Counted from the stretch's first letter, positions 53,349 to 62,484 are shown. The stretch: DNA of 64,000 nt from Sporomusa malonica (GCF_041428715.1 NZ_CP155572.1), one strand, 5' to 3'. Numbers and translations: made by a program. Notes: generated by a model from the sequence alone, not told the origin.

Positions 53349-53630
53349 ATGCCACTAAAAAAGGTGGCCATTTTTCTTATGATCATTGGTATGGAAAAAG
53401 GCCAAAGCATCATTGCATTGATGGATAACGATGAAATCAAAGCTGTTGTTAGTGAAATTAAGAGTCTGACAGCGCTTTCTCAAGAATTCGAAGATAGTAT
53501 TTGGGCTGAGTTTAAAGAGTTAGGCTATAATGATCAGATGAAACCTTCTGAAGTACTAACTATTATGCGTTTTCTATTTAATGGCAGTAAAATTAGTAAT
53601 AAGGACAGAACATGGCCAAGCAGGGCCTGA
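53349..53630 (+). CDS. stand-alone FliG N-terminal-like domain
   Basis: 93 residues: PLKKVAIFLMIIGMEKGQSI IALMDNDEIKAVVSEIKSLT matches the start of flagellar switch protein FliG (KAAILLIALG...HLSEEEI...IA), and the second half is helical. FliG itself is about 330 residues and sits in flagellar operons; here only this domain is present and no flagellar gene is near, so another role is likely. GGAGG lies 12 nt before the ATG. It ends just ahead of the cobalamin riboswitch. Confidence 0.55.
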   Translation: MPLKKVAIFLMIIGMEKGQSIIALMDNDEIKAVVSEIKSLTALSQEFEDSIWAEFKELGYNDQMKPSEVLTIMRFLFNGSKISNKDRTWPSRA

Positions 53631-53685
53631 CTATAAATTCCTTGACTTTTCTTACCTTTAATCATACAATTTAATTAATTCAATA

Positions 53686-53848
53686 TGGAACAGGTGCCCG
53701 ATTGGGCTTAATAGGGAAGCCGGTGCAAAACCGGCACGGTCCCGCCGCTGTGATGGGGAGCCGCCTGCAACAAGCCACTGGAATAGTAAGCTATTTTGGG
53801 AAGGCGCAGTTTGGCTATGAACCTAAGTCAGAAGAACTGCCTGTTTGA
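53686..53848 (+). ncRNA. cobalamin riboswitch
   Basis: Starts AACAGGTGCCCG, contains the B12 box region AGCCGGTGCAAAACCGGCAC, GGTCCCGCCGCTGTGATGGG GAGCC and GCCACTGG, and ends GTCAGAAGAACTGCCTGTT, which pairs back with AACAGG. Binding adenosyl- or other cobalamins is expected to switch off the cobI-btuCDF operon through the terminator that follows. Confidence 0.95.
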
Positions 53849-53908
53849 CAATCACCGTTTTAACCCACGAGCGATGGGGAGGGGATTTGTGCGTCTTTTT
53901 AGGCAAAC

Positions 53909-53957
53909 AATCTCTGTCATACCATCGTGTGGTGACAGAGATTTTATTATTTTTAAG
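53909..53957 (+). terminator. riboswitch-controlled terminator before cobI
   Basis: AATCTCTGTCA and TGACAGAGATT form an 11-bp stem followed by TTATTATTTTT, about 60 bp beyond the aptamer and before the RBS of cobI; an expression platform for transcription attenuation. Confidence 0.85.
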
Positions 53958-53970
53958 GAGATGTTTCTAT

Positions 53971-54693
53971 ATGTCAGGAATTTTTTACGGCGTCGGCGTA
54001 GGGCCTGGCGACCCCGAATTACTTACTTTGAAAGCCATAAATGCTATTAAGACAGCAGATGTAGTTATTGCTCCCCGCACTGAGAAAAAAGACGAAAGTA
54101 CGGCACTGTCCATTGCGCGTCCATATATTCATGAAGGCAGTGAAGTGCTGGAACTGGTATTCCCCATGAACTACAACGCTCAGGCGCTGTCTGACGCTTG
54201 GGTGAGCAATAAAGAAACCATCCTCAAGCTTTTAGAGGCTGGCAAGAAAGTAGCTTTTCTAACCTTAGGTGATCCTATGCTCTATAGCACCTATATGTAT
54301 GTGTTTCGCCTATTGGAGGATTCAGGTCATGAAATCGTCAATATTCCTGGAGTTAATTCCTTCTCGGCTATTGGTAACCGCCTGGGAGTGGCGTTGGCTG
54401 AAGGCGGCGATATCCTGAGCATTGTACCGGCTACCATCGATGATGAGCGCTTGGAAAAAGTGCTGGCTGTATCTGACAATGTGGTACTGATGAAAGTTTA
54501 TAAAAATTATAACGAGATTGTTGAAAAACTACATAAACATGGCATGGTGGAGCACGCCGTTATGGTTTCAAAATGTGGCCTTGAAGGGGAAGAGATTACA
54601 CATGACTTAGTCGCCTCAGGCAGCAAAAAGGTAAATTATCTTTCAACCATCCTGACCAAACGCTCCAAAGTGAGTAAACACGCATTGGCATGA
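53971..54693 (+). CDS. cobI: precorrin-2/cobalt-factor II C20-methyltransferase
   Basis: 240 residues from ATG 53971 with AAGGAG 9 nt upstream; a longer frame from 53845 would run into the riboswitch. The tetrapyrrole-methylase pattern is clear: FYGVGVGPGDPELLTLKAIN, TLGDPMLYSTYMYVFRLL, PGVNSFSAIGNRLG. The enzyme adds a SAM-derived methyl group to C20 during corrin ring synthesis (CbiL in the anaerobic route). Its ATGA end overlaps the permease gene, joining synthesis and uptake in one riboswitch-controlled operon. Confidence 0.92.
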   Translation: MSGIFYGVGVGPGDPELLTLKAINAIKTADVVIAPRTEKKDESTALSIARPYIHEGSEVLELVFPMNYNAQALSDAWVSNKETILKLLEAGKKVAFLTLGDPMLYSTYMYVFRLLEDSGHEIVNIPGVNSFSAIGNRLGVALAEGGDILSIVPATIDDERLEKVLAVSDNVVLMKVYKNYNEIVEKLHKHGMVEHAVMVSKCGLEGEEITHDLVASGSKKVNYLSTILTKRSKVSKHALA

Positions 54694-55748
54694 GCAGCAG
54701 CTCTTTAACAGCGCTTCTTCACCGTAAACAGGCCAAAATCCGCATAGCGGGTTTAGTTCTCCTGGCGGCAATGGCGCTGTTTGCCTTAGCGGCTGTCGGC
54801 TTTGGCCGGGCTGACATTAGTATGGCTGATGCCGCAAGTGTTATCTATGGCAAGGTAACTGGCAGCGAGGAGGCATACAGCCACATCAATGCCGCTAAAA
54901 CGGCGATCATCTGGGATATCCGCCTGCCGCGTATTTTAGCCGCCATTGCTGTTGGCGGCGGTTTAGCTGTGGCAGGGGTAGTCTTTCAAGCCCTCTTAAT
55001 GAACCCCTTGGCTGATTCGTATACCATGGGCGTATCAACTGGGGCGGCGTTTGGTGCCAGTGTGGCCATTTACCTAAACATCTTTGCCCAGGGTGGCTTG
55101 CCTGTGACACTATTTGCCTTTGGCGGCGCTGTGGCGACACTGCTTATCGTGATGTCCATGGCCCGCGTGGGTGGTTATGTGACCTCTGCTAATCTGGTGA
55201 TTGCCGGGATTATTGTCAGCAGCATCTTATCAGCAGCCATCAGTATGGTTAAGAGCCTGGCCGGTGAGCAGGTATCAGCTATTGTTGCCTGGCTGATCGG
55301 CAGTTTGGCAGCTAAAAGCTGGGAGCATGTGCTATATGGCTGGCCGCTGATACTGGCTGCCTGTTTCTTATGTTATTACTATGCTGAAGACCTCAATATC
55401 GTATCCTTGGGTGATCGCGAGGCGCGCAGTCTGGGAATTAATGCCTCGCGACTGCGGACAATCCTCTTAGGTGCTGGGGCACTGATTACGGCGGTATGTG
55501 TGGCGATTGGCGGGATTATTGGTTTTGTCGGTCTCATTGTCCCGCATATGGTCAGGATGCTGACAGGCTCTGACAACAAGGCGCTGATTCCGCTGTGCGG
55601 ACTAACAGGCGGAATACTGCTCTTAACGGCTGATACCTTTGGCCGTTCGGTAGGCAATGTTGAGATACCTGTCGGGGTACTGACAACGCTGTTAGGCGGT
55701 CCGTTCTTTGTCTATATTTTTAGGATGCGAAGCAAGACGCTTGGGTAG
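54690..55748 (+). CDS. btuC: FecCD/BtuC-type ABC transporter permease
   Basis: 352 residues with about ten membrane helices, including RLPRILAAIAVGGGLAVAGV and NPLADSYTMGVSTGAAFGAS, the hallmarks of FecCD-family permeases, and GLIVPHMVRMLTGSDNKALI near the end. It overlaps cobI by 4 bp. Under a cobalamin riboswitch the cargo is most likely a corrinoid, though iron-chelate carriers share the fold. Confidence 0.9.
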   Translation: MSSSSLTALLHRKQAKIRIAGLVLLAAMALFALAAVGFGRADISMADAASVIYGKVTGSEEAYSHINAAKTAIIWDIRLPRILAAIAVGGGLAVAGVVFQALLMNPLADSYTMGVSTGAAFGASVAIYLNIFAQGGLPVTLFAFGGAVATLLIVMSMARVGGYVTSANLVIAGIIVSSILSAAISMVKSLAGEQVSAIVAWLIGSLAAKSWEHVLYGWPLILAACFLCYYYAEDLNIVSLGDREARSLGINASRLRTILLGAGALITAVCVAIGGIIGFVGLIVPHMVRMLTGSDNKALIPLCGLTGGILLLTADTFGRSVGNVEIPVGVLTTLLGGPFFVYIFRMRSKTLG

Positions 55749-55759
55749 GAGCGTTATAA

Positions 55760-56521
55760 ATGATTAAAGTAGAAAATATACAATTTGACTATACAGCCAA
55801 GCAGGTACTTAAAGACATTAGTCTAAGTATCAGGCCGGGAAGTTTTACCGGTATTGTTGGGCCTAATGGCTCAGGTAAGACGACACTGCTAAATATTATT
55901 ACCGGTCAGCTTAAGGCGGCTTCAGGCAATATAACAATTAAGGGGCGGGATATCGGTTCTTACAGGATTGAAGAACTGGCCCGCCATATTGCTGTTGTAC
56001 CGCAAAATATGGACATCAAGTTTCCCTATACCTGTTTTGAGATTGTCGGCATGGGGCGCACACCTTATAAAACAAGGCTTCAGGGTTTGGCTGGCGAGGA
56101 TTTAGAGATCATCGAAAATGCCATGCGCCTTACTGAGACACTGGATTTTGCCGGTCGGCTTGTTACTGAGTTAAGCGGCGGCGAACGTCAGCGGGTCATA
56201 TTTGCTAAAGCCTTGGCTCAGAAGCCTGATATTTTATTTTTAGATGAATCCTTTTCTAATATGGATATTTACTACAGCATCAAATGTCTGAATCTGCTCA
56301 AAGAACTGTGTGCTAAGCAGGGGCTGACGGTAGTATCCATTATTCATGACCTTAACCTAGCCAGTGCCTTTTGCTCAGACGCTGCTGTCCTTAAGTCAGG
56401 GCGTTTGGTTAAACACGGTCCAGCATCTAGTGTCCTTGACCCTGAACTTATCCGGGAAGTGTTTAACATCAAGGTTGTCCGGGCTGGGGAAACAGGCCTG
56501 GCAGTGCTCGCAGACTTGTAA
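55760..56521 (+). CDS. btuD: ABC transporter ATP-binding protein (BtuD-type)
   Basis: 253 residues with Walker A IVGPNGSGKTTLLN, Q-loop VVPQNMDIKF, signature LSGGERQRVIFAKALAQ, Walker B PDILFLDE and switch His SIIHDLNLAS. FhuC/BtuD family. It powers the permease encoded 11 bp upstream. Confidence 0.92.
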   Translation: MIKVENIQFDYTAKQVLKDISLSIRPGSFTGIVGPNGSGKTTLLNIITGQLKAASGNITIKGRDIGSYRIEELARHIAVVPQNMDIKFPYTCFEIVGMGRTPYKTRLQGLAGEDLEIIENAMRLTETLDFAGRLVTELSGGERQRVIFAKALAQKPDILFLDESFSNMDIYYSIKCLNLLKELCAKQGLTVVSIIHDLNLASAFCSDAAVLKSGRLVKHGPASSVLDPELIREVFNIKVVRAGETGLAVLADL

Positions 56522-56547
56522 AAAGCAGGGGGGAGAAAAGTAAGGGT

Positions 56548-57498
56548 ATGAAAACAAAAGTACTATATATAGTGGCCCTTGTTATGCTCATGGCAGCTAT
56601 CGCCGGCTGCGGTGCTTCCAAGCCGGCTGCAGGCCCCGCAGAGGGCGGCATAAAAATTACAGATGATTTAAATCAGACAGTTGTCCTTAAACAGCCGGCA
56701 AAACGCATTATTTCACTGTACTCGGCTCATACTGAGAACCTCATAGCACTTGGCCTTGAGGCTGAGATTATTGGTGTCAGTCCGACCGAATCTGATCCGG
56801 CGGCTAAGAATAAGCAGGTGTTTGATTATCGTGCCGATCCTGAAAAAGTGTTGGCCGCCCAGCCTGACCTAGTCATTATCAGGCCGTTTATCAAGCAAAG
56901 TCATCCCGACTTTGTTAAAACATTAGAGCAGGCTAATATTAAGGTTGTATGTCTTTACCCTGAGAAATTTGAGGAGTTTGACAGCTATATCCAAAAAATG
57001 GCTATACTGACAGGCAAACAGCAACAGGCTGCCGATAAACTGGCCGCCTTTCATAGCAAGCTAAAAGAGGTTGCCGAGCGTACTGCTAAGGCTTCGGTTA
57101 AACAACGCGTATACTTTGAGGCAACTGCGACCGAATACCGGACAATTACACCAGACAGTATGCCCGGCACAGTACTTAAGTTGGCCGGCGGTATCAATGT
57201 GGCCGCAGATGCTCAGCCGCTGAAGGCTGCCAGCAGTATTGCCGCTTATGGCAGTGAGCGGTTGTTGATGAAGGCTGAAGAGATTGATATTTTCCTGGCT
57301 CAGCGCGGCCCGATGAATCCTGGCATTAACCCGGACAATATCAAGCAGCGCCCGGGTTTTGACAAAATCAAGGCAGTGCGTGAAGGCAAAATCTATATTG
57401 TTGATGAGAAGCTGGTATCAAGCCCGACCTTCCGTTTGGCTGAGGGTGTTGAACAATTGGCTAAGATGATTTACCCAGAAGTATTTGCCGCTAAATAA
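56548..57498 (+). CDS. btuF: ABC transporter substrate-binding lipoprotein (BtuF-type)
   Basis: 316 residues. The signal peptide ends in the lipobox AIAGC (Cys 21), so the mature protein is lipid-anchored. Class III binding-protein fold: KRIISLYSAHTENLIALGLE, VLAAQPDLVIIRPF, VREGKIYIVDEKLVSSPTFR. It would capture corrinoid outside the inner membrane and deliver it to BtuCD. RBS GGGGGGAG. Last gene of the riboswitch operon. Confidence 0.9.
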   Translation: MKTKVLYIVALVMLMAAIAGCGASKPAAGPAEGGIKITDDLNQTVVLKQPAKRIISLYSAHTENLIALGLEAEIIGVSPTESDPAAKNKQVFDYRADPEKVLAAQPDLVIIRPFIKQSHPDFVKTLEQANIKVVCLYPEKFEEFDSYIQKMAILTGKQQQAADKLAAFHSKLKEVAERTAKASVKQRVYFEATATEYRTITPDSMPGTVLKLAGGINVAADAQPLKAASSIAAYGSERLLMKAEEIDIFLAQRGPMNPGINPDNIKQRPGFDKIKAVREGKIYIVDEKLVSSPTFRLAEGVEQLAKMIYPEVFAAK

Positions 57499-57530
57499 AG
57501 GAATTAATTCACAAATGATTCAATTCCTAC

Positions 57531-57559
57531 TTGACAAGTTATATATAAATTCATATAAT
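57531..57559 (+). promoter_or_regulatory. sigma-A type promoter of feoAB
   Basis: TTGACA (57531-57536), 17-bp spacer, TATAAT (57554-57559): a consensus promoter 98 bp before the feoA start. Confidence 0.85.
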
Positions 57560-57624
57560 ATGAGTGAGAATAAATGTCATTTATACCACCAGTAATGGGG
57601 GCATAAATTTTTTTACCCTAATAA

Positions 57625-57639
57625 TGATAATGATTATCA
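57625..57639. promoter_or_regulatory. Fur box of feoAB
   Basis: TGATAATGATTATCA, a perfect 7-1-7 inverted repeat matching the Fur consensus, inside the 5' untranslated region between promoter and RBS. Confidence 0.88.
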
Positions 57640-57656
57640 ATACGGAGGAATTCGTC

Positions 57657-57875
57657 ATGACACTTGCACAAGCCAAGCGTGGTCAACGTCTAGTGATTGC
57701 AGCTATTCCTAACCCTACAATCAGGGCTCAGGCTATCCGTTTCGGTATTGCCGAGGGGTCTGAAGTCGAATGTTATGAGAAATTGCCTGCAGGACCAATC
57801 GTTGTCAGCAGAGGCAAACAGGAGATTGCAATTGGTCGCCGTCTGGCTGAAAATATTGAAGTGAAACCAGCATAA
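57657..57875 (+). CDS. feoA: ferrous iron transport protein FeoA
   Basis: 72 residues from ATG 57657 with GGAGG 9 nt upstream; the longer frame upstream overlaps the Fur box. SH3-like FeoA fold: LAQAKRGQRLVIAAIPNPTI RAQAIRFGIAEGSEVECYEK. FeoA is a small cytoplasmic partner of the FeoB iron channel encoded 16 bp on. Iron-starvation control by Fur is predicted. Confidence 0.92.
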   Translation: MTLAQAKRGQRLVIAAIPNPTIRAQAIRFGIAEGSEVECYEKLPAGPIVVSRGKQEIAIGRRLAENIEVKPA

Positions 57876-57891
57876 GTCGCAGGAGGAGAAA

Positions 57892-59739
57892 ATGAGTCAC
57901 TGCCATAATAACTTAGGACATATAGAAATCCCTGAGGGAGCCAAAAAGATTGTTCTCGTCGGTAATCCCAATGTAGGTAAGTCAGTATTTTTTAATGCCT
58001 TAACAGGTATGTATGTGGATGTTTCTAACTTCCCGGGAACAACGGTTGATATATCACACGGACGCTACGGTAAAGACGTAGTCATTGATACTCCTGGAGT
58101 ATACGGCATTTCTTCCTTCAATGATGAAGAGATCGTGGCCAGAGATGTTATCCTGTCGGCTGATTTGATTTTAAATGTAGTTGACGCTGTGCATTTAGAG
58201 CGTGACTTGTTTTTGACGCTGCAGGTCATTGATACTGGAATTCCTACCATTGTTGCAGTCAATATGATGGACGAAGCAGCCGATCAGGGTCTCAAAGTAG
58301 ATCTTGACTTGCTGGAGCATCTCTTAGGTGTGCCGGTTATCTCGACAATTGCCGTGAAAGGCAAAGGGCTTGATGAAGTTAAGAGCCGGCTTTACGAAGC
58401 TCGCCCAGGTATTATACCGCCAGATTTAAAAAAACAGCTCGAGAGCATGCTTAACCGGATTGGTTCCTTGGGTGAGGCCCTCCTAGTGCTTGAGGGAGAC
58501 CAACATGTGGCTGAACGGCATGGTGTGCCTGCTGGTCAGCAGCGGGAAGAAATCTATCATGGACGCCGCCACAGGGTAAATGATATCATCCACCACGTAG
58601 TACGCGAGACGCAAGAAGGCGCTAGTTTTGGTACTATGCTGGGACGGTATATGCTCAGGCCATGGACCGGTATTCCCATCTTTGCTGTTATACTTTATTT
58701 TATGTATTACTTGATTGGGGTACTTGTTGCGCAGGATATTGTCGGTTTTACTGAAGAAACTGTGATGCAGGGAATGTATGAGCCGGCAGTACGGTCTCTT
58801 GTTGGACGTTTTGTCAGTGAAGAATCAATGATCGGTACAATCCTAATTGGTGAATTTGGACTCTTAACTATGACCGTAACTTATGTTTTAGGATTGTTGT
58901 TACCGCTTGTTGTAGGCTTTTATCTGGTACTGTCGATCATGGAAGACTCAGGCTACCTGCCACGCCTGGCCACTCTGGTGGATCGGGTGATGACCAGTAT
59001 CGGACTAAATGGCCGGGCTGTTATTCCGCTTATCTTAGGATTTGGCTGTGTAACAATGGCTACTATTACTACCCGGATTCTAGGTACAAAGCGTGAACGG
59101 ACTATTGCGACTACCGTACTTGGTTTGGCGATACCGTGTTCGGCTCAGCTGGGGGTTATCGCCGGGATGCTGGCTGGTATCGGCACCAAATATATTATGA
59201 TTTACGTCGGCGTCATTTTGTTAGTGCTAGGGATAACTGGAAAGATCCTTAACAAAGTATTGCCAGGTCAGTCTTCTGATCTATTAATTGATTTGCCGCC
59301 CATTCGTTTACCACGCGGCGAGAATGTACTGAAAAAAACCGTTACCAAATCCTACGCCTTTCTCTTAGAGGCATCGCCGCTGTTTATGCTGGGTGCGCTC
59401 ATTATCTCAGTGCTACAGCTGAGCGGGCTGCTGGATAGCATTCAATCAGCCCTTGCACCGCTGACTGAAGGTATGCTTAAATTGCCAAGGGAAACTGCTA
59501 CCGCCTTTATTATGGGCCTTATCCGTCGCGACTTCGGTGCTGCCGGTCTAACTGATATGGATCTTACTCCTGCTCAGACGCTGGTGTCACTGATCACCAT
59601 TACATTGTTTGTTCCGTGTGTTGCGACTGTAATCGTCATGTTCAAAGAGCGGGGCAGCAAGGAAGGCGCTTTGATTTGGTTTAGTTCTTGGGTGTTTGCC
59701 TTTATCGTTGGCGCTATTGTAGCCGCGTTTGTAATGTAA
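57892..59739 (+). CDS. feoB: ferrous iron transporter FeoB
   Basis: 615 residues. The N-terminal GTPase has G1 VGNPNVGKSVFFNAL, G3 DTPGVYGI and G4 NMMDEA; a helical spacer follows, then the membrane part with the two Gate motifs (VIPLILGFGCVTMATITTRI and FVPCVATVIVMFKERGSKEG) and about eight helices. It takes up Fe2+ across the inner membrane. Slightly shorter than the 700-770 residues common in the family. GGAGGAG precedes the ATG. Confidence 0.95.
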   Translation: MSHCHNNLGHIEIPEGAKKIVLVGNPNVGKSVFFNALTGMYVDVSNFPGTTVDISHGRYGKDVVIDTPGVYGISSFNDEEIVARDVILSADLILNVVDAVHLERDLFLTLQVIDTGIPTIVAVNMMDEAADQGLKVDLDLLEHLLGVPVISTIAVKGKGLDEVKSRLYEARPGIIPPDLKKQLESMLNRIGSLGEALLVLEGDQHVAERHGVPAGQQREEIYHGRRHRVNDIIHHVVRETQEGASFGTMLGRYMLRPWTGIPIFAVILYFMYYLIGVLVAQDIVGFTEETVMQGMYEPAVRSLVGRFVSEESMIGTILIGEFGLLTMTVTYVLGLLLPLVVGFYLVLSIMEDSGYLPRLATLVDRVMTSIGLNGRAVIPLILGFGCVTMATITTRILGTKRERTIATTVLGLAIPCSAQLGVIAGMLAGIGTKYIMIYVGVILLVLGITGKILNKVLPGQSSDLLIDLPPIRLPRGENVLKKTVTKSYAFLLEASPLFMLGALIISVLQLSGLLDSIQSALAPLTEGMLKLPRETATAFIMGLIRRDFGAAGLTDMDLTPAQTLVSLITITLFVPCVATVIVMFKERGSKEGALIWFSSWVFAFIVGAIVAAFVM

Positions 59740-59753
59740 ACCGCCTAGCAGAG

Positions 59754-59903
59754 GTGAGTATTATTAAGCAGCAAATATGTCCGCAATGCAAAATGGTATG
59801 TGAGCAAGGTGAGATACGCTGTCCGCGCTGCTATAAGCTGCTGTTAACCGAGTGTAAGGGAAATTGCAGCAAGTGCAAAGAACAGAATAAGTGTTCCGGA
59901 TAA
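59754..59903 (+). CDS. small zinc-ribbon protein after feoB
   Basis: 49 residues with eight cysteines: CPQCKMVC, CPRCYKLLLTEC, CSKCKEQNKC. Likely binds two zinc ions or an iron centre. GTG 59754 overlaps the GAGGTGA sequence, so an ATT start at 59760 or 59763 is also possible. Placement 14 bp after feoB suggests a FeoC-like accessory role, unproven. Confidence 0.6.
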   Translation: MSIIKQQICPQCKMVCEQGEIRCPRCYKLLLTECKGNCSKCKEQNKCSG

Positions 59904-59914
59904 GGTGAAATAAG

Positions 59915-59952
59915 AGACCCCAGAGTTCAGTTTTAGCTGAATTCTGGGGTCT
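59915..59952. terminator. bidirectional terminator between feo and glnB genes
   Basis: AGACCCCAGAGTTCAG and CTGAATTCTGGGGTCT pair over 16 bp with one mismatch; serves both converging operons. Confidence 0.85.
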
Positions 59953-59967
59953 TGTACTTGGTGAGCA

Positions 59968-60339
59968 CTATTTGGGCATATCCGCAGGATCGATGATTGC
60001 GATGTCACCTTCTTCGCCGGTACGGATGCGAACTGCGTTGGCTATAGGGTAGACAAAAATTTTGCCGTCGCCAATTTTACCAGTGCGGCAAGCTGATTTC
60101 GCAGCTTCTAATACCCGTTCCACTGGTACTTCACAAACGACAATCTCAACCTTGACCTTAGGAACCAGATTGATACTGTACTCCTGACCCCGATACACCT
60201 CGGTGTGGCCTTTGGTCAGGCCGCAGCCATATACTTGGGTGACAGTCATGCCTGTTACCCCGATTTGGTTCATAGCTGATTTAAGTTCTTCAAGCTTCTC
60301 CGGTCGAGTAATAATATCAATTTTAGTTATGGGCCTCAT
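59968..60339 (-). CDS. glnB: P-II nitrogen regulatory protein (second copy)
   Basis: 123 residues: RPITKIDIITRPEKLEELKS, T-loop KGHTEVYRGQEYSINLVPKV with the modifiable Tyr in RGQEY, and the C-terminal IRTGEEGDIA. P-II trimers read 2-oxoglutarate and ATP/ADP and block AmtB or adjust nitrogen enzymes. About 90% identical to the neighbour at 60496, and separated from it by a terminator, so expressed partly independently. Confidence 0.93.
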   Translation of the reverse strand: MRPITKIDIITRPEKLEELKSAMNQIGVTGMTVTQVYGCGLTKGHTEVYRGQEYSINLVPKVKVEIVVCEVPVERVLEAAKSACRTGKIGDGKIFVYPIANAVRIRTGEEGDIAIIDPADMPK

Positions 60340-60439
60340 GTAGTTTTCCCCCTTACTGAGAATAACAATTAAGTATAGTTTAAGCTATCCTGAATATTTT
60401 GGCAACTGTTTCCTAAGCAGGGGTTTTGTGATAATAGAG

Positions 60440-60478
60440 AAACCCCAGGGTAAGCTTGTGAACTTAGCCCTGGGGTTT
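60440..60478 (-). terminator. terminator between the two P-II genes
   Basis: AAACCCCAGGG(T)AAG and CTT(A)GCCCTGGGGTTT form a long stem; weaker T-run, so partial read-through is plausible. Confidence 0.75.
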
Positions 60479-60495
60479 AACGCTAGCTCTATGAA

Positions 60496-60867
60496 CTATT
60501 TTGGCATGTCAGCCGGATCTGCAATGGCAATGTCGCCTTCTTCGCCAGTACGGATGCGAACCGCATTGGCTACGGGGTAGACAAAGATTTTACCATCGCC
60601 AATTTTACCAGTGCGGCAAGCCTGTTTGGCAGCCTCCAGTACTCGTTCTACCGGTACCTCACAAACGACAATCTCAATCTTAACCTTTGGAACAAGATTA
60701 ATGTTGTATTCTTGGCCTCGATATACCTCGGTATGGCCTTTGGTAAGACCGCAGCCATATACTTGAGTTACGGTCATGCCGGTAACGTTAATCTTTTTCA
60801 TGGCCTCCTTGAGTTCTTCAAGCTTCTCAGGGCGGGTGATAATATCAATTTTAGTAATTGGTCTCAT
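60496..60867 (-). CDS. glnK: P-II nitrogen regulatory protein (first copy, next to amtB)
   Basis: 123 residues with KGHTEVYRGQEYNINLVPKV (T-loop Tyr) and RTGEEGDIAIADPADMP. It directly follows amtB (24 bp) in the same direction, the classical amtB-glnK order in reverse; it is predicted to plug AmtB when nitrogen is plentiful. GGGGG RBS on the minus strand before the ATG. Confidence 0.93.
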   Translation of the reverse strand: MRPITKIDIITRPEKLEELKEAMKKINVTGMTVTQVYGCGLTKGHTEVYRGQEYNINLVPKVKIEIVVCEVPVERVLEAAKQACRTGKIGDGKIFVYPVANAVRIRTGEEGDIAIADPADMPK

Positions 60868-60890
60868 GATGATTTCCCCCTTATTAGTAC

Positions 60891-62303
60891 TTAAGCCAGT
60901 GTTGTTTTCTTTGCCAGTGATTCATGAGCGGTAGGACTAACTGATCCCCCGAAGTTGACCGGTGAGCCAGCCATAAAGTCTTGATAGGCATAGCCGCGTT
61001 CGCCATGTTCAGTGATGTCAAGACCTTGAACTTCTTGGTCTGCATTAGCACGTACTTGCATGAACATCCCAATGAATTTGATGATAATAAAGGTCATTAC
61101 GGCAGCTACTACCCAGCTGACACCGACACCGATAAGCTGAGTGGTAAGCTGACTGGCATTACCATAGAATAGGCCGTCAGCACCTGCAGGATTAACTGCT
61201 TTGGAAGCGAATAGGCCGGTAGCAATAGCACCCCAGGTGCCACCAATGCCATGGACGCCAAAAGCGTCAAGAGAATCGTCATAACCAAGTTTAGGTTTAA
61301 GCACGGCAACTGCCAGGTAGCAGATAAGGCCGGCAGAAAGGCCGATAATGACGGCTGGGACAACGCTGACAAAACCAGCAGCAGGAGTAATGGCAACAAG
61401 ACCGGCAACACAACCGGAAGCGGCACCGAGAATGGTTGGTTTGCCATGATGCATCCATTCAACCAATACCCAGGAAACAGTGGCAGCAGCAGCAGCAACA
61501 TGAGTAACAACAAAGGCGCTGGCAGCAAGGCCGTTAGCAGAGAGGGCGCTGCCGGCATTAAAGCCGAACCAGCCGAACCAGAGAAGCGAAGCACCAATAA
61601 CAGTCATCGGCAGGTGATGTGGCATCATAACTTCAGAACCATATCCTTTACGTTTGCCAATCATCAGGGCAATAACCAAACCAGAAACACCTGAAATAAT
61701 ATGAACAACAGTACCGCCGGCAAAGTCAAGTACGCCTAGTTCACGCATCCAACCGCCTACACCCCATACCCAGTGAGCAATAGGATCATATACAAAAGTA
61801 GTCCAGAGCAAAGTGAATACTACGAAAGCACCAAACTTCATACGCTCAGCAAAAGCACCAGTAATTAGGCCAGCAGTAATGACAGCAAACATCCCTTGGA
61901 AAATCATAAAGGCCTGATGAGGAATTGTGGCAGCATAGTCAGCGTTGGCTTCTTGACCAACCCCGTTTAAACCAATCCAGTCGAGTGCGCCAATGAAGTG
62001 GTTGATATCAGGACCAAAGGCTAAAGAGTAACCGAATAATACCCATTGTACAGAGACTAAACCAATGACAAAAAAGCTTTGCATTATGGTACTTAACGCA
62101 TTTTTGGTTCGTACCATACCACCATAGAATAAGGCCAGACCAGGAGTCATAAGCATAACAAGTGCAGCACTCATCAGAACAAAGGTTGTATCTCCGGTAT
62201 CGATTTTCGGCGGCTCAGCTGGAGTTTCGCTAGCAAAAACTACCGGCACTAGGATAAACATTAATAACAGGCACATAGAAAAAATAGTCCACAACTTTTT
62301 CAT
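60891..62303 (-). CDS. amtB: ammonium transporter AmtB
   Basis: 470 residues: signal peptide (1-24), then eleven membrane helices. The twin histidines lie in GGTVVHIISG and FGVHGIGGTWG; the AmtB signatures FYGGMVRTKNALSTIMQSF and DFAGGTVVH are intact. It conducts NH3/NH4+ inward. The gene leads an amtB-P-II-P-II unit preceded by a hairpin-rich leader. Confidence 0.95.
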   Translation of the reverse strand: MKKLWTIFSMCLLLMFILVPVVFASETPAEPPKIDTGDTTFVLMSAALVMLMTPGLALFYGGMVRTKNALSTIMQSFFVIGLVSVQWVLFGYSLAFGPDINHFIGALDWIGLNGVGQEANADYAATIPHQAFMIFQGMFAVITAGLITGAFAERMKFGAFVVFTLLWTTFVYDPIAHWVWGVGGWMRELGVLDFAGGTVVHIISGVSGLVIALMIGKRKGYGSEVMMPHHLPMTVIGASLLWFGWFGFNAGSALSANGLAASAFVVTHVAAAAATVSWVLVEWMHHGKPTILGAASGCVAGLVAITPAAGFVSVVPAVIIGLSAGLICYLAVAVLKPKLGYDDSLDAFGVHGIGGTWGAIATGLFASKAVNPAGADGLFYGNASQLTTQLIGVGVSWVVAAVMTFIIIKFIGMFMQVRANADQEVQGLDITEHGERGYAYQDFMAGSPVNFGGSVSPTAHESLAKKTTLA

Positions 62304-62393
62304 AATTAATCCCTTCCTTTTTGTTATATTTTTAAAAGTAAAAGCGAAGCTTTGGAAAGTACATCATCCCCCCCTCAAAGTGCCAAACAGAAA

Positions 62394-62484
62394 GCGTCCT
62401 AAAGGTAATAAACCTCTAGGACGCCATTGTCCAGAAAATAGCCTATTAGGACAGAAAAAGCCTTCGCATTAGTTGCGAAGGCTT
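62394..62484 (-). promoter_or_regulatory. hairpin-rich leader of amtB
   Basis: Read on the minus strand: AAGCCTTCGCA/TGCGAAGGCTT followed by TTTTTC, then TGTCC...GGACA, then GCGTCCTA/TAGGACGC followed by TTTC. Two terminator-like hairpins in tandem before the gene suggest attenuation or antitermination. No known aptamer recognised. Confidence 0.5.
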
